A stretch of 64,000 nt of DNA from Coenobita brevimanus (GCA_032717465.1 CM064632.1:24368611-24432610); one strand, 5' to 3'. Counted from the stretch's first letter, positions 1 to 11,768 are shown. The notes: generated by a model not told the origin, from the letters alone. Program-made: numbers and translations.

Positions 1-430
1 CCAACAGTACGTGTTTCTGATGCTTCGCTTTTTCCGCTGTGTATTTGTCAGGCTTTGGGGAGATACTTGTGTCACTGTGCTTTTCATTTTCAGTCGTCTT
101 AAAAGATGAATTTATAGAACACAGGATGCATCTCAGGCAGTAAGGGAGACAGTGAATACTATATCTAACCCATTCAGGTCAATGATTTTCCTCTAACCTT
201 AAGAATATCGTTTGGAGGTAACAAGAATAAACTTAAGAATGTATCATAGTACTAAAGAGGTTAAAGACGCCCTGAATCACCGGTTCCTAAGCCTTTTTAT
301 TTTTTTTTTATTTTTTTTTTACAGTATATGGCGTGTTCTGATTTTCTTGGATGTAAATTACGAAGTTTGAGTCGATGCAAAACGGGTGTAAATAATATAG
401 TGTTGTGGTGTAAAAGGTGTGGTAGTGTGG
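1..430. other. AT-rich sequence, no gene seen
   Basis: No coding frame, RNA gene or recognisable repeat was found here apart from a T-rich run near 296-320. Confidence 0.5.
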
Positions 431-2095
431 TGGTGGTGGGGTGTGGTGTCTGTGTGGTGGTGTGCATTGTGGTAGTGAAATAGAGTGGTATCTTGATGGT
501 GTGGTGTGGTAGTGTGGCAGTGTTGTAGTATGATGGTGTGATGTGGCCGTTGAGTGGTGTGGCAGTGTTGTGGTGTGGTAGTATGGTGGTATGCTGGTGT
601 GCTAGTGTGATGGTGTGATGCTGTGGTTCTGTGGTATTGTAGTGGCGTGATAGAGTGGTGGTGTAGTACTGTGTTTGTGTTGTAGTGTGGCATTGTAATG
701 GTGTGGTAGTATGGTTGTTCGATTGTGTGGTGGTGCAACAGTGTGGTGATGTAATACTGTGACTGTGTGGAGTGGTAGTGTGGTGGTGTGGCAGCATCAC
801 TGTGTGGTAGTGTGGTGGTGTGGTACTGTGACGGTGTGGTAGTGTGGCAGTGTGATAGTGTGGTTGTGTTGTAGTGTGGTGGTGTGATACAATGGTAGTG
901 TGGTGGTGTGGTAGCGCAGCTGTGCGGAAGTATTTTAGTGTGGTGATATGGTAGTGGTAATGAGGTGGAATACCTGGAGTGGTAGTGTGGTAACATGAAG
1001 ATATGGTTGTGTGATAGTACCCTAACGTGGCAGTTTTGTAATATGGTGGTGTGGTAGTGCGGTGGTGTGGAGGTTTAGTAGTGTGGTGTTGTGGTGGTGT
1101 AACAGTGTGACGATCCTGAAGTGTGTTAATGTGGTGGTGTAGTAGTGTGATGTTGTGGTGGTGTGGTAGTGTGGTGGTTTGGAGGTGTAGTAGTGTGGTG
1201 ATGTGGTGGTGTGATAGAGTGATGATGCTGAAGTGTGCTTCTGAGGTAGTGTAGTAGTGTGATGTTGTGGTGGTGTGGAGACGCAACTGTGTGATAGTGT
1301 GTTAGTGTGGTGATGTAATGGTAGTGAGGTGGAACACTGATATGGCAGCTAATGTGGTAGTGTGGTAACGTGTTGTAGTGTGGTAACGTGGCGCTGTGGT
1401 AGTGTGATGGTGCTTTAGTGTGGCAGTGTTGCTACATGGTGGTATGGTGGTGCTGTAGTGTGGTGGTGTGGTGGTGCTGTAGTGTGATGTTGTGGCATTG
1501 TGTTGGTGTGGTAATGTGGTGGAGTGGTAGTGTGATGATGTGGTAGTGTGATAGTGTGGTGGTGTGGCAGTGTAGTAGTGTGGTGTGGCAGTGTGATGGT
1601 GTGGTATTGTGATGGTGTGGCAGTGTGATGGTGTGGTATTGTGATGGTATGGTATTGTGATGGTGTAGTATGGTGATGGTGTGGTAGTATGGTGGTGTGG
1701 TAGTGTGGCAGTGTGGCATTGTGGTGGTGTGTTAATGTGGTGGAGTGGTAGTGCGATGGTGTGGTACTGTGATGGTGTGGTATTGTGATGGTGTGGTATT
1801 GTGATGGTGTGGCAGTGTTGTGGTGTGGCAGTATGGTGGTGTGGCAGTGTGGTGGCGTGGTATTGTGATGATGCGGTATTGTGATGGTGTAGTATTGTGA
1901 TGGTGTGGTAGTGTGGTGGTGCGGCAGTGTGGTGGTGTGGCATTGTGGTGGTGTGTTAGTGTGGTGGAGTGGTAGTCGATGGTGTGGTATTGTGGTGGTG
2001 TGGTATTTTGATGGTGTGGTAGTATGGCATTGTGATGGTGAGGTATTTTGATGGTTAGATAGTGTGGTGGTGTGGTAGTGTGGTGGTATTGTTGG
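430..2095. repeat. 8-bp GT-rich minisatellite, about 1.65 kb
   Basis: The plus strand is built almost entirely of variants of the 8-mer GTGTGGTA or GTGTGGTG, with GTGTGATG and GTGTGGCA as common alternatives. Higher-order 16-bp units appear near 1600-1680 and 1760-1900. Cytosine is nearly absent from the plus strand. The minus strand is open in several frames and translates to His/Thr/Pro strings only because the repeat lacks stops. These are not genes. Confidence 0.9.
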
Positions 2096-2099
2096 AACT

Positions 2100-2570
2100 T
2101 CGTAGCCACCGTTTATATGTATGTAACTCTTTAGTCTTGTAATGTGTAAGTCTTGAGTTTTGGTTAAAGTTATTTTGGTAATTCAAGAGCAGGAGAAGTT
2201 AATGATGAATACAGGGAGTTGATTTTGATTTATTATCTTCAAAGAAAGTCTAAGTTGAGCAGCATATGTATTACATAGGGACTTAATTTACTAAGTCTAG
2301 TCGGACCCCTCTTCTTATTTTATCTCTCCACTGCCTGCCGGTTCTATGGCTTGCCCCGTTCTGAGCTTTGATTCCTACATTCTCGTTTATTAGGGGTCGT
2401 GTCACGTGGGCTATACTGTCGTGGAAATGTTCTAGAAGCCTGTGTGTGTGTATCTGTGTATGTGTGTGTATGGTCACGAGGCGCTGTTTGTGGGCTATTG
2501 TGCTGGTGTGAGATATTCTGAAGAGGTGCTAACGTCACTTTGGCCCCTAGATTTGACAGTCTATATAGTG
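2100..2570 (-). repeat. LTR-like repeat, homologous to the right edge of the window
   Basis: Read on the minus strand, this segment shares a landmark order with 63160-63660: ACAGCGCCTCGTGACCATA, a CA-rich stretch, AGGCTTCTAGAAC, then AGCTCAGAA and CCATAGAAC. It ends in a stretch resembling a retroelement primer-binding site (GGTGGCTACGAAG, reading leftward from about 2111). The homologue ends at TGGTAGCAGCGA. I infer a retroelement LTR. The left side abuts the minisatellite directly, so the internal region is missing. The left LTR end was not resolved. Confidence 0.5.
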
Positions 2571-2955
2571 TATATATATTTTTTTATATAGAATAACAAA
2601 ATATGGGGCTATATAATATAATTTTCAATAATATCTGTGCAATATAAACTAAGCCTTAAAAAAGGGTGCCAAGGGAATTAGCCAGCAATTATGCAACCTT
2701 GGACAACACCGAAAGAGCGTAGACAGACGAAGAAAAACAAACTATAGAAAATCAATACATACAAAAAGAAAGAAGAAACACAGTAAGATCACATAACAAA
2801 CAAATGAAAATAAGTGTGTTACTACAAATGCCAGAATACCACATAAACTCCTTCTATAAGTGAAACAAAACAAAAAAAAAATATTCTCCACGAGCCAGTG
2901 GCTTGGCACATTATCACTATCATCGACCGCAGCATTGCCGGATCGATGTCAGGAC
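2571..2955. other. A-rich sequence, no gene seen
   Basis: AT-rich DNA with adenine runs; no open frame or family match recognised. Confidence 0.4.
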
Positions 2956-2960
2956 TGCAG

Positions 2961-3470
2961 TTACTACAATATTACTGCAATTACTAAAATTTTGTAACGA
3001 CAAACGATTGCATTGTTACATTTGCTTCAGTTATGCAACTATAAACGATATGTAACAATTACAATACAGTTATGTACAATACAATTATTATGTAACAATA
3101 CAATCATGTAACAGTTCATACAATGTTACAGTTATGTATTACTACAATGTTACTACAATATTACTACAGTGTTACTAGAATTATGTTACGCTTGCTACAG
3201 TTATGTAACTACAAACGATATGTAACTACAATACAATTATGTACAATACAATTATTATGTAACAATACAATTATGTAACAGTTCATACAATGTTACAATT
3301 ATGTATTACAACAATGTTACTCCAATATTACTGCAGTGTTACTAGATTTGTTACACTTACTACAGTTATGTAACTGCAAATGATATGTAAGAGTTACAAT
3401 ACAATTATGTACAATACAATTATTGTGTAACAATTCATACACTGTTACTACAATTCTGTAATACCAGAAT
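2961..3470. repeat. Tandem array, about 168-bp unit, three copies
   Basis: The landmark ACAATACARTTATGTACAAT recurs near 3060, 3228 and 3396, giving a period close to 168 bp and about three diverged units. The units are themselves made of short TTACTACAA and GTAACAATAC motifs, so a smaller ancestral repeat is likely. No coding potential. Confidence 0.8.
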
Positions 3471-3487
3471 CATCACACAAGCTAGGT

Positions 3488-3556
3488 GAAATATTAGACA
3501 TTCTGGATAGGTGCTAACGTTACTTCCTTTGGCCCCTAGGTTTGACATTGATCTAA
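3488..3556 (+). repeat. Direct repeat of 2511-2570
   Basis: AGGTGCTAACGT followed by TTTGGCCCCTAG and TTTGACA occurs here and at 2511-2565 in the same orientation, about 975 bp apart. The two copies bracket the 168-bp array, and GT minisatellite sequence flanks both outer sides. This could be the remains of a larger duplication or of a repeated element end. Confidence 0.6.
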
Positions 3557-3607
3557 CCTCTAGACTATATTATGTATGTTGCTGGTTATTATGTATTAAG
3601 ATATTTT

Positions 3608-3715
3608 ACAGTCCTGACAGTATGGAAGTGTGGTGGTGTGGCAGTGTGATCGAATGGTAGTCTGGTGGTGTGGCAGTGAGATGGTGTGGAGGTGTGGTAG
3701 TGTAGTGGTGTGGCC
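3608..3715. repeat. Second patch of the GTGTGGTG minisatellite
   Basis: The same 8-bp GT-rich unit as at 430-2095 reappears for about 110 bp, separated from the main array by the LTR-like and 168-bp repeats. An interrupted or duplicated array is the simplest reading. Confidence 0.75.
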
Positions 3716-3806
3716 GTAACTTGTGGTAACCAGCTGCCCTACGTTTTTTTTCATTCCACTAGGAAATTTACCGAGCATTAGTTAAAGCTCAACTTGACAT
3801 CTCATC

Positions 3807-3810
<4 letters not shown>

Positions 3811-3902
<92 letters not shown>

Positions 3903-4084
3903 AAATATATAGTGTATTTGTGTTTGGAAAAAAAAAGGCAGTGTATAAATGTTGCAAAATATGTATAAATTTGTAACTGTGTGTGTGTGGGTGGGTGGGT
4001 GGGTGTAAATATATAGTGTATTTGTGTTTGGAAAAAAAAAGCCAGTTTATAAATGTTGCAAAATATGTATAAATATGTAACTGT

Positions 4085-4115
<31 letters not shown>

Positions 4116-4116
4116 A
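3811..4116. repeat. (GT)n array plus 103-bp tandem duplication
   Basis: A (GT)n run at 3811-3899 is followed by two copies (about 3902 and 4005) of a 103-bp unit. Each unit carries TATAGTGTATTTGTGTTTGG, an A9 run and GTTGCAAAATATGTATAAAT, and ends in a GT-rich block. Replication slippage between the GT blocks would explain it. Confidence 0.85.
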
Positions 4117-4167
4117 TTTTTTTATCCACTTCTATATAATCTTACATACGAGAGAAGTTAATGAGAA

Positions 4168-4169
<2 letters not shown>

Positions 4170-4233
<64 letters not shown>
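4170..4233. repeat. (CA)n microsatellite
   Basis: Uninterrupted CA dinucleotide run of about 62 bp. Confidence 0.95.
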
Positions 4234-4235
<2 letters not shown>

Positions 4236-4321
4236 TTCTGTATTCATAATAGTTTCTTCAGCGTTAGGGAGACTTTAAATTCGAGCTGTTAGATATCATT
4301 TGAATCATCCCTAAATGAATT

Positions 4322-4543
4322 TGGGTTCGTATTCTAGGGAGAAAGCTCCCTAACGCCTCTTCCTCACCGATCTGTTTTTTTATTCGGCTGGCTAATATCA
4401 TTTTGTATGTTACTTATGCGGAGCATGGTGATATTTAGAATGAATTACGTAACATACAAAAAGACGGCAAGGTAGAATAAGAAGAATAAATCACTTAGGA
4501 AGAGGTGTTAGGGAGCCTCCTTAGCCGACGTTGAATACTGGCC
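4322..4543. mobile_element. MITE family A, copy 1 (palindromic, about 220 bp)
   Basis: The ends are inverted: the left arm has CTCCCTAACGCCTCTTCC followed by a T-rich block, and the right arm has GGAAGAGGTGTTAGGGAG preceded by AATAAATCACTTA. Outermost bases fit a GGGCC-GTATTC type terminus. The core holds TAACATACAAAA-like sequence and no coding frame. Family A recurs near 20811, 26301, 26528, 39170, 39930, 46089 and 48790. I infer a non-autonomous DNA transposon; the superfamily is not identified. Confidence 0.7.
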
Positions 4544-4649
4544 TTGGAAATAATTGTTGAAAAACGTGTCATGGTAACAAGGATTAATATATAAAAAAGT
4601 AATCTCGCCTGAATGAATGAACTCTTTCAGCTCTGTGGCATTTTTCATG

Positions 4650-4862
4650 TGTTCTTCTTACTCTAGCTTGGCCTAAAATTATCGTCTTTCCAACTTGAAT
4701 GTCAAGTTTTGACTAGAGATTAACACAAGAAAACGATGCTATGTAGGAAGGAAGTGCAATTGGCAAGATATAGAGCCATAGTATAATCTTTTTCTGCCAC
4801 TGACCTACGTGAAATAAGCTGCAACTGGGCGAAAATCTGGCCAAATATAGGATGAAAAGATA
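4650..4862. mobile_element. MITE family B, copy 1
   Basis: The left end CTCTAGCTTGGCC and right end GGCCAAATATAGG are inverted. Internal landmarks shared with other copies are TAGAGCCATAGT, TCTGCCACTGA, CTACGTGAAATAAGCTGCAA and CGAAAATCTGG. Other copies lie at 20003, 24444, 27692, 41040, 53246, 57590 and 59803, in both orientations. No coding frame. Probably a non-autonomous DNA transposon. Confidence 0.7.
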
Positions 4863-4869
4863 CCGTGAC

Positions 4870-5388
4870 AGTTTATTCTGGCTGGCTAAAGTTTTGGAGA
4901 GACTTTTTGTACAGTCTTCCCAAACCCGGTAAGTACAATAGATCTTTGTTATGTTGTATAAAATTATCTGTAGGACAGAAGAATGAATTAAGGATGGAAT
5001 TGCGTCTTAAATCAACACAAGTAGAAAAGTAATCAGCAACCAGTAAACCGTACACTACGCTGAGAAATTTTCTGTTTTAACCCCTTCCACGCAAGAACAT
5101 TATTTTTATTTCAGTTTTGCCGTTTCCAAATTATTTAATGTGCCCTTATTGAGGCTACGAACTCAGTGGGTGAGATATAGCCTTCATTAACTCCTGACTG
5201 GTAGAGGTCTTCTGAAATTGAAAAATCTTCTAGTGTTAGCATCGATGTACATTTGGTAGCATATGAACCTGGTGGCATCAATGTGTAGCAGAGGTCTGGC
5301 ATTTGGTACACTTGACAACCTTGACATAATGACATTTTGTTGGTGGCTCTGACATGAATGAACGGAGGTGCCAAATATTACTTGAAAT
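4870..5388. other. Unassigned sequence before the RTE insertion
   Basis: No supported gene. A short minus-strand frame at 5135-5374 has no recognisable domain. A diverged trace of family C may be present near 5160-5215 (CTTCATTAACTCCTGACTG). Confidence 0.35.
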
Positions 5389-6230
5389 GACTAAGTACTG
5401 TTGTTTGCAGATGATACTGTGTTGTTGAGTGAAGACGAAGGGGAGCTGCAAGGCTTGGTGGATGAGTTTGGGAGAGTGTGTAAGAAACGGAATCTAAAGG
5501 TGAATGTAGGGAAGAGTAAAGTGATGGTCTTTGAGAGAGGTGAAGTCAGTGAATGTACAGCGAGGTTGGATGGTGAGGAACTGGAAAATGTGAGTACGTT
5601 TAAGTACTTGGGTAGTGTGATGGGTAGGGATGGAGGTTTGGAGGGTGAAGTGCTTGAAAGGGTACAGCAGGGAAGAAAGGTTGCTGGTTCGTTCTTTGAA
5701 AGCAGTGATAAGAAACAGGGAAGTGAGCATGGAAGTGAAAAAGTTACTACATGATAGTATTGTGATACCAACTCTAACGTACGGAAGTGAAGCTTGGACG
5801 TTGTTGGAAGGACACAAGTCAAGAGTGAGAGCAGTGGAAATGAGTTGTTTAAGAGGAGCCTGTGGAGTCACATGGAGAGACAGGCTGACGAATGAGGATA
5901 TAAAGGAGCGTTGTGGAGTTGATGTGGATGTGCTAGGAAGCGTTATGAGGAACACACTGAGGTGGTTTGGCCATGTGGAGAGGATGGAGGGTGAAAGACG
6001 GACGAAGAGAGTGTATGTGAGTGAGGTGGAGAGGGGAAGAGGGAGGGGGAGGCCGAGGATGAGATGGAGGGATGGGGTGGAGAGGTATATGAGAGAGGGG
6101 AGTGTGAGTGGGGAGCAGGGCAGTGAAAGGGCGGGGGACAGGGCGACTTGGAGGCGATTTGTTTGTGGCCACCCCAAACGGGATTGAGGCGTCTGGCAAT
6201 AGATAGATAGATAGATAGATAGACTAAGTA
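5389..6230 (+). mobile_element. RTE-type LINE, 5'-truncated copy with target duplication
   Basis: This is the 3' part of a non-LTR retrotransposon ending in a (ATAG)n tail at 6199-6221, only about 13 nt after the ORF stop. A very short 3' UTR and microsatellite tail are typical of the RTE clade. GACTAAGTA occurs exactly at both borders (5389-5397 and 6222-6230), a 9-bp target-site duplication. The 5' copy overlaps the LINE by GTA, so truncation occurred at a microhomology. A longer copy of the same family lies at 54718-57062 on the other strand. Confidence 0.88.
5396..6187 (+). pseudogene. Reverse transcriptase C-terminal part of RTE-type LINE, frameshifted
   Basis: Translation starts inside the RT domain at the catalytic FADD box (FADDTVLLSEDEG) and continues through thumb-like sequence (FKYLGSVMG) to the conserved C-terminus: IVIPTLTYGSEAW, LRWFGHVERMEG, GRPRMRWRDGV and the final CGHPKRD. 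The first part reads in one frame to 5754 and the rest in another, from about 5700 to 6187. The switch is explained by a duplicated GTTC at 5687-5694, which is single in the copy at 54718-57062. The N-terminal half (endonuclease and RT fingers) is missing, so it cannot act alone. RT identity is secure; assignment to RTE rests on the tail and short 3' UTR. Confidence 0.88.
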
Positions 6231-6234
6231 ACCG

Positions 6235-6757
6235 TGATGCATGACCGTCGGAAATTGTTGATAAACCTTCACGTCACACAGACACTGTACCAGGTTCATG
6301 TGTGGCCAACTGTATATCGTAATAAAGACGTGGTTAATTTTACTACGACTAGACAACGCACCCACCTTATCCCACTCATTTACCTGTTCAGTCCGATTTT
6401 TTTCACTGTATTCTTGGTATCTGGAGACGATTTTATTTAGTATAAGACAGAGACTTACGAACCGGAGTTAGATACAAGTTTACTACACGTTCAGTAGTCT
6501 GTGAGAGATCCCTGATAATCTATATGTAGTTATTTGGAGAGTTTTTAAAGCCTAATTGATTTATACCGTCTGGGGATAACAAGACCAGTATGTAACAGTA
6601 AATAAATAAATAAATGAAATTAAATAAGTAAATAGTCATCGTACCGAAGTGATTCCTCTAATTTCTTCCTTCCGATGATATATAGTCTATTATTGGTATT
6701 TTATAGATTAGTTTAGAAAAACTGTCAAACTGCAAGGGCTAGATGCAGCTTTCATTA

Positions 6758-6793
<36 letters not shown>

Positions 6794-7773
6794 TGTGTGT
6801 GGCTGTCGATGTGCCTGCGTGTGTTTGCCTGTGTTAACATTATAATCTGGCTCCTAGTATTACCATGAACTATCTCGTGACCAAACGACGCAGGTTACGT
6901 CCAAACGCGGCCAAGCACTTAGCCACACCCCCACACCAACCCCATAGGACTTTACACACCCGACCCCACCCCGTCGCCTTCCATATCGGCAGTCTAAAAC
7001 TACTTACTCTCTTGGCCACATTTTGCTTCTGGCTTCATACATTTGTTTACCTGTACTCCACACTCACCCACACACACACACACACACAATAGCTCTATTA
7101 CCAGATGGTGGGTGGTGTATATGAAATTAGATGAAGCAAAACGCAAAACTAATATTTATTTCAGTACCCCCTTTCTCACTTTTATGACCCAGAAATATAC
7201 CCTTTTTCGATGTAAGTTAATGAGAAGTAGCTATAGATTATGTATTTCTCAACGTTTTCGTATGAAAGCAATTGGTGTAGCCTAATTCGGACCAATTGTA
7301 CAAAAAAAATTACGCAGATTCAGAGTGCATACGAAGGGAAAAAGAAGAGGAGGAAGTTCAGGTATGTATGTATGCGGTTACGGGCAGGATATGTGTCCAC
7401 AGGCTGTGGTGGAAATGGAGTCGAAAGCTCCCTAAACTGAGAAAATGGAGGGCCACTTTTTGAACGACACCTAAAGCTGAGTAATGGGATAACTAGAGGA
7501 TGCCATTGGTTGGGCACCATCTGCGTCATCCAGTAACGATCATTTGAGATTGCGCATCCACCCTTGGTCGCAAATACCCGTTTTATTGACTAAGTGTATT
7601 ATTTCATCGTACACCAAAAGAATTTACGCAACGAAGGGTGACTCACAGGAGCGTGAGTGTTAAGTCAGGACGGCCTCGTATAACAAAAAATAAATGAAGT
7701 AAAAAAATAATGTAAAATAAAGAAAATGGAATGCTGTGAAAAAAATGGATGGATGGAGAGAAGTGGACTCGAC

Positions 7774-7775
<2 letters not shown>
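6235..7775. other. Unassigned sequence with short CT and CA runs
   Basis: Contains (TC)n at about 6762-6790 and a short CA run at 7070-7088. A motif like the family C end (GGAGACGATTTTATTTAG) lies at 6422-6440. Short frames at 6865-7285 have no recognisable domain. No gene is supported. Confidence 0.4.

Positions 7776-7824
<49 letters not shown>
7776..7824. repeat. (GT)n microsatellite
   Basis: GT run of about 48 bp in AT-rich DNA. Confidence 0.95.
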
Positions 7825-7827
<3 letters not shown>

Positions 7828-8212
7828 AAACATAAAACAACCTATATAATCACAGTCACCCTATAGTCTATACTCTATATTAAGTCCACAGGCTGCATCA
7901 ACCCCCCGTAAATAATACCAACACGGGGACATTATTATTTTAAACAACTTTCAGGCCCAATACATGTTCCAGTTATTCTCGGCTGTACACGTACATCGTC
8001 CTCGTGGTTGTTGCAGATTACGTCCATTAATTAGGCCCCGCTGGATGATAATTTAGAGCTGCCTGAACAGAGAACGAGCCGGCAGTACCATCAATATGCC
8101 GAGTTACTGGGTTGGGTTGCCGACTGTCGGGTTAGGCCGGCGACAAGTGAGACGAACAGATTATATCTAGTGCCAGCTGCTCTTGCAACATACGTGCATG
8201 CACACTGACACG

Positions 8213-8215
<3 letters not shown>
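7825..8215. other. Unassigned sequence, no gene seen
   Basis: No open frame or repeat family recognised in about 390 bp. Confidence 0.4.
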
Positions 8216-8261
<46 letters not shown>

Positions 8262-8268
8262 CTAATAG

Positions 8269-8314
<46 letters not shown>

Positions 8315-8598
8315 TCATCTCCTTACCCTCTCCCTGTCCTACGCTCTAAACTCTCCCTCTCTCTTCTCTAAACCCCCCAGAGGACCTTCCACTTCTTCGT
8401 GAGGGAACAAGGTCACGAATTTTTATCCCCACTTCACATCAATTCGGCTCTGTCACGTAAAATAGCCCAGTCGTTTGTTCCAGCGACGTAAACCCTGTGT
8501 GCCCCAACCTTCCACCCCGCCGCCTCTCTCCTTACTGCTCTCTCTTGATTCTCTATTCTCTCTTGCTTTCTTGTAACCTTCGTTATTGTTTTATTTGT

Positions 8599-8640
<42 letters not shown>
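8216..8640. repeat. (CA)n and (CT)n microsatellites
   Basis: (CA)n at about 8217-8257, (CT)n at about 8271-8312, and another (CT)n at about 8601-8638. The sequence between them is pyrimidine-rich without a supported gene. Confidence 0.9.
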
Positions 8641-8641
<1 letters not shown>

Positions 8642-9365
8642 CTCCTTAACTCCTCCCATGTCCTCGTGATTCTCAGCTATTCCCTTCATTCTCTCCCTCT
8701 CTTCTTTTTCCTTCCTACTCTCTTTTCCCTCCTCTCTGCTCTTCGTCACTCCTCTCTCATCGCCCATCGTGCTTTCCTCCTTCCTCTTCTCTCCATTCTC
8801 TAGCTTGGTTGCCGCTGTCTCCCTTCATCTCTCCTCTTTCCCTCCATGCACACTCTCCTTCCTCTTCTCCTTCGTGCCTTTTTTCCTTTTCTCTCACATT
8901 TCCCTTCCCTCTCCCTCCCTCCCTCCCTGCCTTTCTTTTACTGCTTCTCTTCTATCTCCCTTTACTCCATTTCTCTCTCTTTCACTTAATTTTGCTTCCT
9001 TCCTCATCTTTCCTTCTCTCTCCGTCTCTCCCCTGCACCTCCTCTCGTCTCTCTCCCCCCTCTCTCCGTCCTTCACTGCTGCCATCTTCCTCTCCATTCC
9101 TCTTTCCCTTCTCCTTCCTCTCCATTCCTTTCTCCCTCCTTCATTGCTGCCAACTTCCTCTCCACTCCTGTTTCAATTCTCCTTCCTCTCCATTCCTTTC
9201 TTCCTCCTTCACTGCTGCCATCTGCCTCTCCATTCCTCTTTCCCTTCTCCTTCCTCTCCATTCCTTTCCCTTCTCCTTCCACACCACTTCTCTTTCCCTT
9301 CTCCTTCCTCACCATTCCTCTCCCCCTCCTTCCCTGTCTCCTCATCCACCCAGCCCGTCCTCCGG
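8640..9365. repeat. Polypyrimidine tract with degenerate CTCCATTCCT repeats
   Basis: The plus strand is mostly C and T. A loose repeat around CTTCCTCTCCATTCCT with CCTTCACTGCTGCCA recurs several times between 9060 and 9320. The long Ser/Leu/Phe/Pro frames here follow from composition and are not genes. Confidence 0.85.
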
Positions 9366-11455
9366 AATCCCACTTCCAGCTAAGCACATGCATAATCCTG
9401 CCAGGGTGAGCGCATCTAAGGCTCCGTCGCCAGAATTGGTGATACTGGTGAAAAATCTAGTTTATTTCCTTGCTGGCTGTCGCTTTGCTCTCCTTGCGTC
9501 GCCTTCAGCTCTCACGGGAAGCTGGTACATAGTGACTTTGAGAGTCGCTGTGATGGGAGTGGAGATACGGCCCTTGTGTGAGCATTACTAGTCCATTCTT
9601 GCACGTGTGTAAAGGTTGGCTTTTGGAAGCGTTTTGATACTCGGAAATAGATGTGGATCGTTGCATTAGTCTTCATAATTGTGTAAATGTTGACTCTGAG
9701 GAACACCGTGAGGGCGTCAGAGACAAGTTACTGCCAGTACTCTTTTTTTACGTACTGAAATTTTCTTGCAGCTTTGTTTAAGTCATCGCGCATATAATGC
9801 GTGAATATGGGCGACACAGCCCGTCGCACTTTATAAATCTGCACTTTGCGAAGCATAGGATCCCATGTTAAAATGGTTTTATGAGCAACACATCCTGATA
9901 TTTCGTATATTGATTCACCAATATCTATCCCTAACTAAAATGCAAAAGGAAAACTTACAATAGAAACATGCAAGAGTAATACTGCATATTTATTATGAAA
10001 ATTCAAGACCTCTCAGCATTGTACAGTCGCCCCAAGAAGTGATGGCAGAGTTTCAGATTGCTTCGGTCACTCTGCACTGCCATGCGTTCAATGAAAACAG
10101 TGAATATGAGGTAAACATTCAATGCCTTCATCACGTCATATCAAATAAAATATATATCATATCTAGCTAAGAATGATGTAAAATGAATAACGGGAAGCAG
10201 TGATATATTAGATTTAGAAGTTAACACTTAGTTACCTTTCCCGATTTGAATGAATGTGAAATATATTACTCCGCGCGCGGTGGGCAGTAGGCCTATAACT
10301 CCGTGTTCCTGATTTATTTTTCCCAGGATTTCAAATACAGATGCTCTAGTTTTGAAGACCAGTTAAGGAAAATTCTTGTGACTGCAATACACTGCCTTAT
10401 TTTCAAATGCTATGGTGATGATCCAGCAACAATAAGGATGCCATAACAATGAAATTATTCTTCGTAACGATGCCCTACCTGCGGTAGCAGCAAGACCATA
10501 CTGCCTTTTATTCCGTCTTCCTCCCGCCAGAAATAATTATAATTAGCAACTTTATTACCAATTGATGCAAAATTATTTTTTAGCTGTAAGGAGGTATGAC
10601 AGATTTTGCATTTTTCTCTTACACCAGGCAATAAACAGGACCAAAACATGAGTTCATAAATTCTTGCAATGCAAAAGCACGCACTTTCTACTCCATCTTT
10701 TAATCTTAATATCTGTCTTTTTAAATAAACTATAATGTCCTGCTGAACAGAAAATGCTGATTTGGAAGTTTTGAACTCAGTGATTTGTTTATGAACTTCT
10801 GCATTTTATTACTCTTGCTAATCGATTATGCACTGAGGATATCAGACTATGACAAGTTAGCATTCTCCAAGGAGCTCCGACTCTAGGCAAATTTCGAGGT
10901 TCTTTTTTTTATACTTATTTCACCGAGAGCCCTCTGGCTTATATTAAGTAATCCAGAGATTTTTCTTGATGGAAAACTGGCCAAAGGCAGTATAATAACT
11001 ACATGTCGTTGAGTAAATGTTATCTCCTTTCGTGCGTGTTGATCGAAACATTTAAAATAGCTTACTGGCTTACGCCGCCTTCCCGCTTTCTGTCGTCGTT
11101 CATGGAGAAATTGGAAACGGAAATAAATGACTTTAAATTAGTCCATAATATTGTAACGGACATCATTTTATAAATAATAATTACTAATTTTAATTGTTTA
11201 TTGAAGCTTCCTTTTGTTTAGTTTTACACTACTAAAAAATTATTGCGTTTTACCATACTGGGTTTGAACTCCACAAAATATTCCTGACTGTCCCTGAGCG
11301 ATAGTTGTGAAATTTCAGTTAGTTCCGTTTAGGATTTCCTATTATCGTAACTAACGAACTGCTTCCTACAATTTTGAAATATACAGGTATTGTGGCATTG
11401 ATTTATTGTTTTTTGTAACAATTTTACGTATTAGGTTTCACCTCATAGAGGTATA
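9366..11455. other. Two kilobases of apparently unique sequence
   Basis: No open frame above about 95 codons and no recognised repeat, except that CCCGTCGCACTTTA with GCACTTTGCGAAG at 9818-9855 matches 12262-12300. This is the largest stretch of ordinary intergenic or intronic DNA in the window. A host exon too short to recognise cannot be excluded. Confidence 0.4.
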
Positions 11456-11654
11456 AGGAAGAGTATGTGCACTATCGCTGACCGAAAACTTCTGGATACT
11501 CCGCCGTCACTTCTTAGGCCGACTGTACAGAGGGTAGATAATGCGAATTGTTGTGGTACCCGAGGCCGTACCGCGGAAGCTGAATCAAAACACTCAACAG
11601 CTGTTCTTCACGGGCCTCATCCCGTGCTTCACTATCACTCTCATCATTACTGGA

Positions 11655-11768
11655 GGGATTTTCTCTCTCTCTCTCTCTCTCTCTTTTTTCTTGGAAGGAA
11701 CAGTTTGTGGGCTCTTGGCCTTTGGTTCCTTCTTTCATGTATTGAATGAAAAAAAAAAAAAAAGATAA
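11655..11768 (+). mobile_element. LINE-X 3' end fragment (3' UTR)
   Basis: After a (CT)n run, TTCTTGGAAGGAACAGTTTG, GGCCTTTGGTTCCTTCTT and an A-run match the 3' UTR of the element at 21213-21725 and, reversed, 62200-62270. Coding sequence of that LINE was not recognised upstream, so this is a very short 5'-truncated insertion or a remnant. Confidence 0.7.

Noticed and set aside
297..2109. Long His/Thr/Pro-rich minus-strand open frames
   Set aside because: They translate the 8-bp minisatellite in several overlapping frames and have no unique domain or flank.
8769..9591. Ser/Phe/Leu/Pro-rich frames over the pyrimidine tract
   Set aside because: Composition alone keeps the frames open; both strands and several frames are open together.
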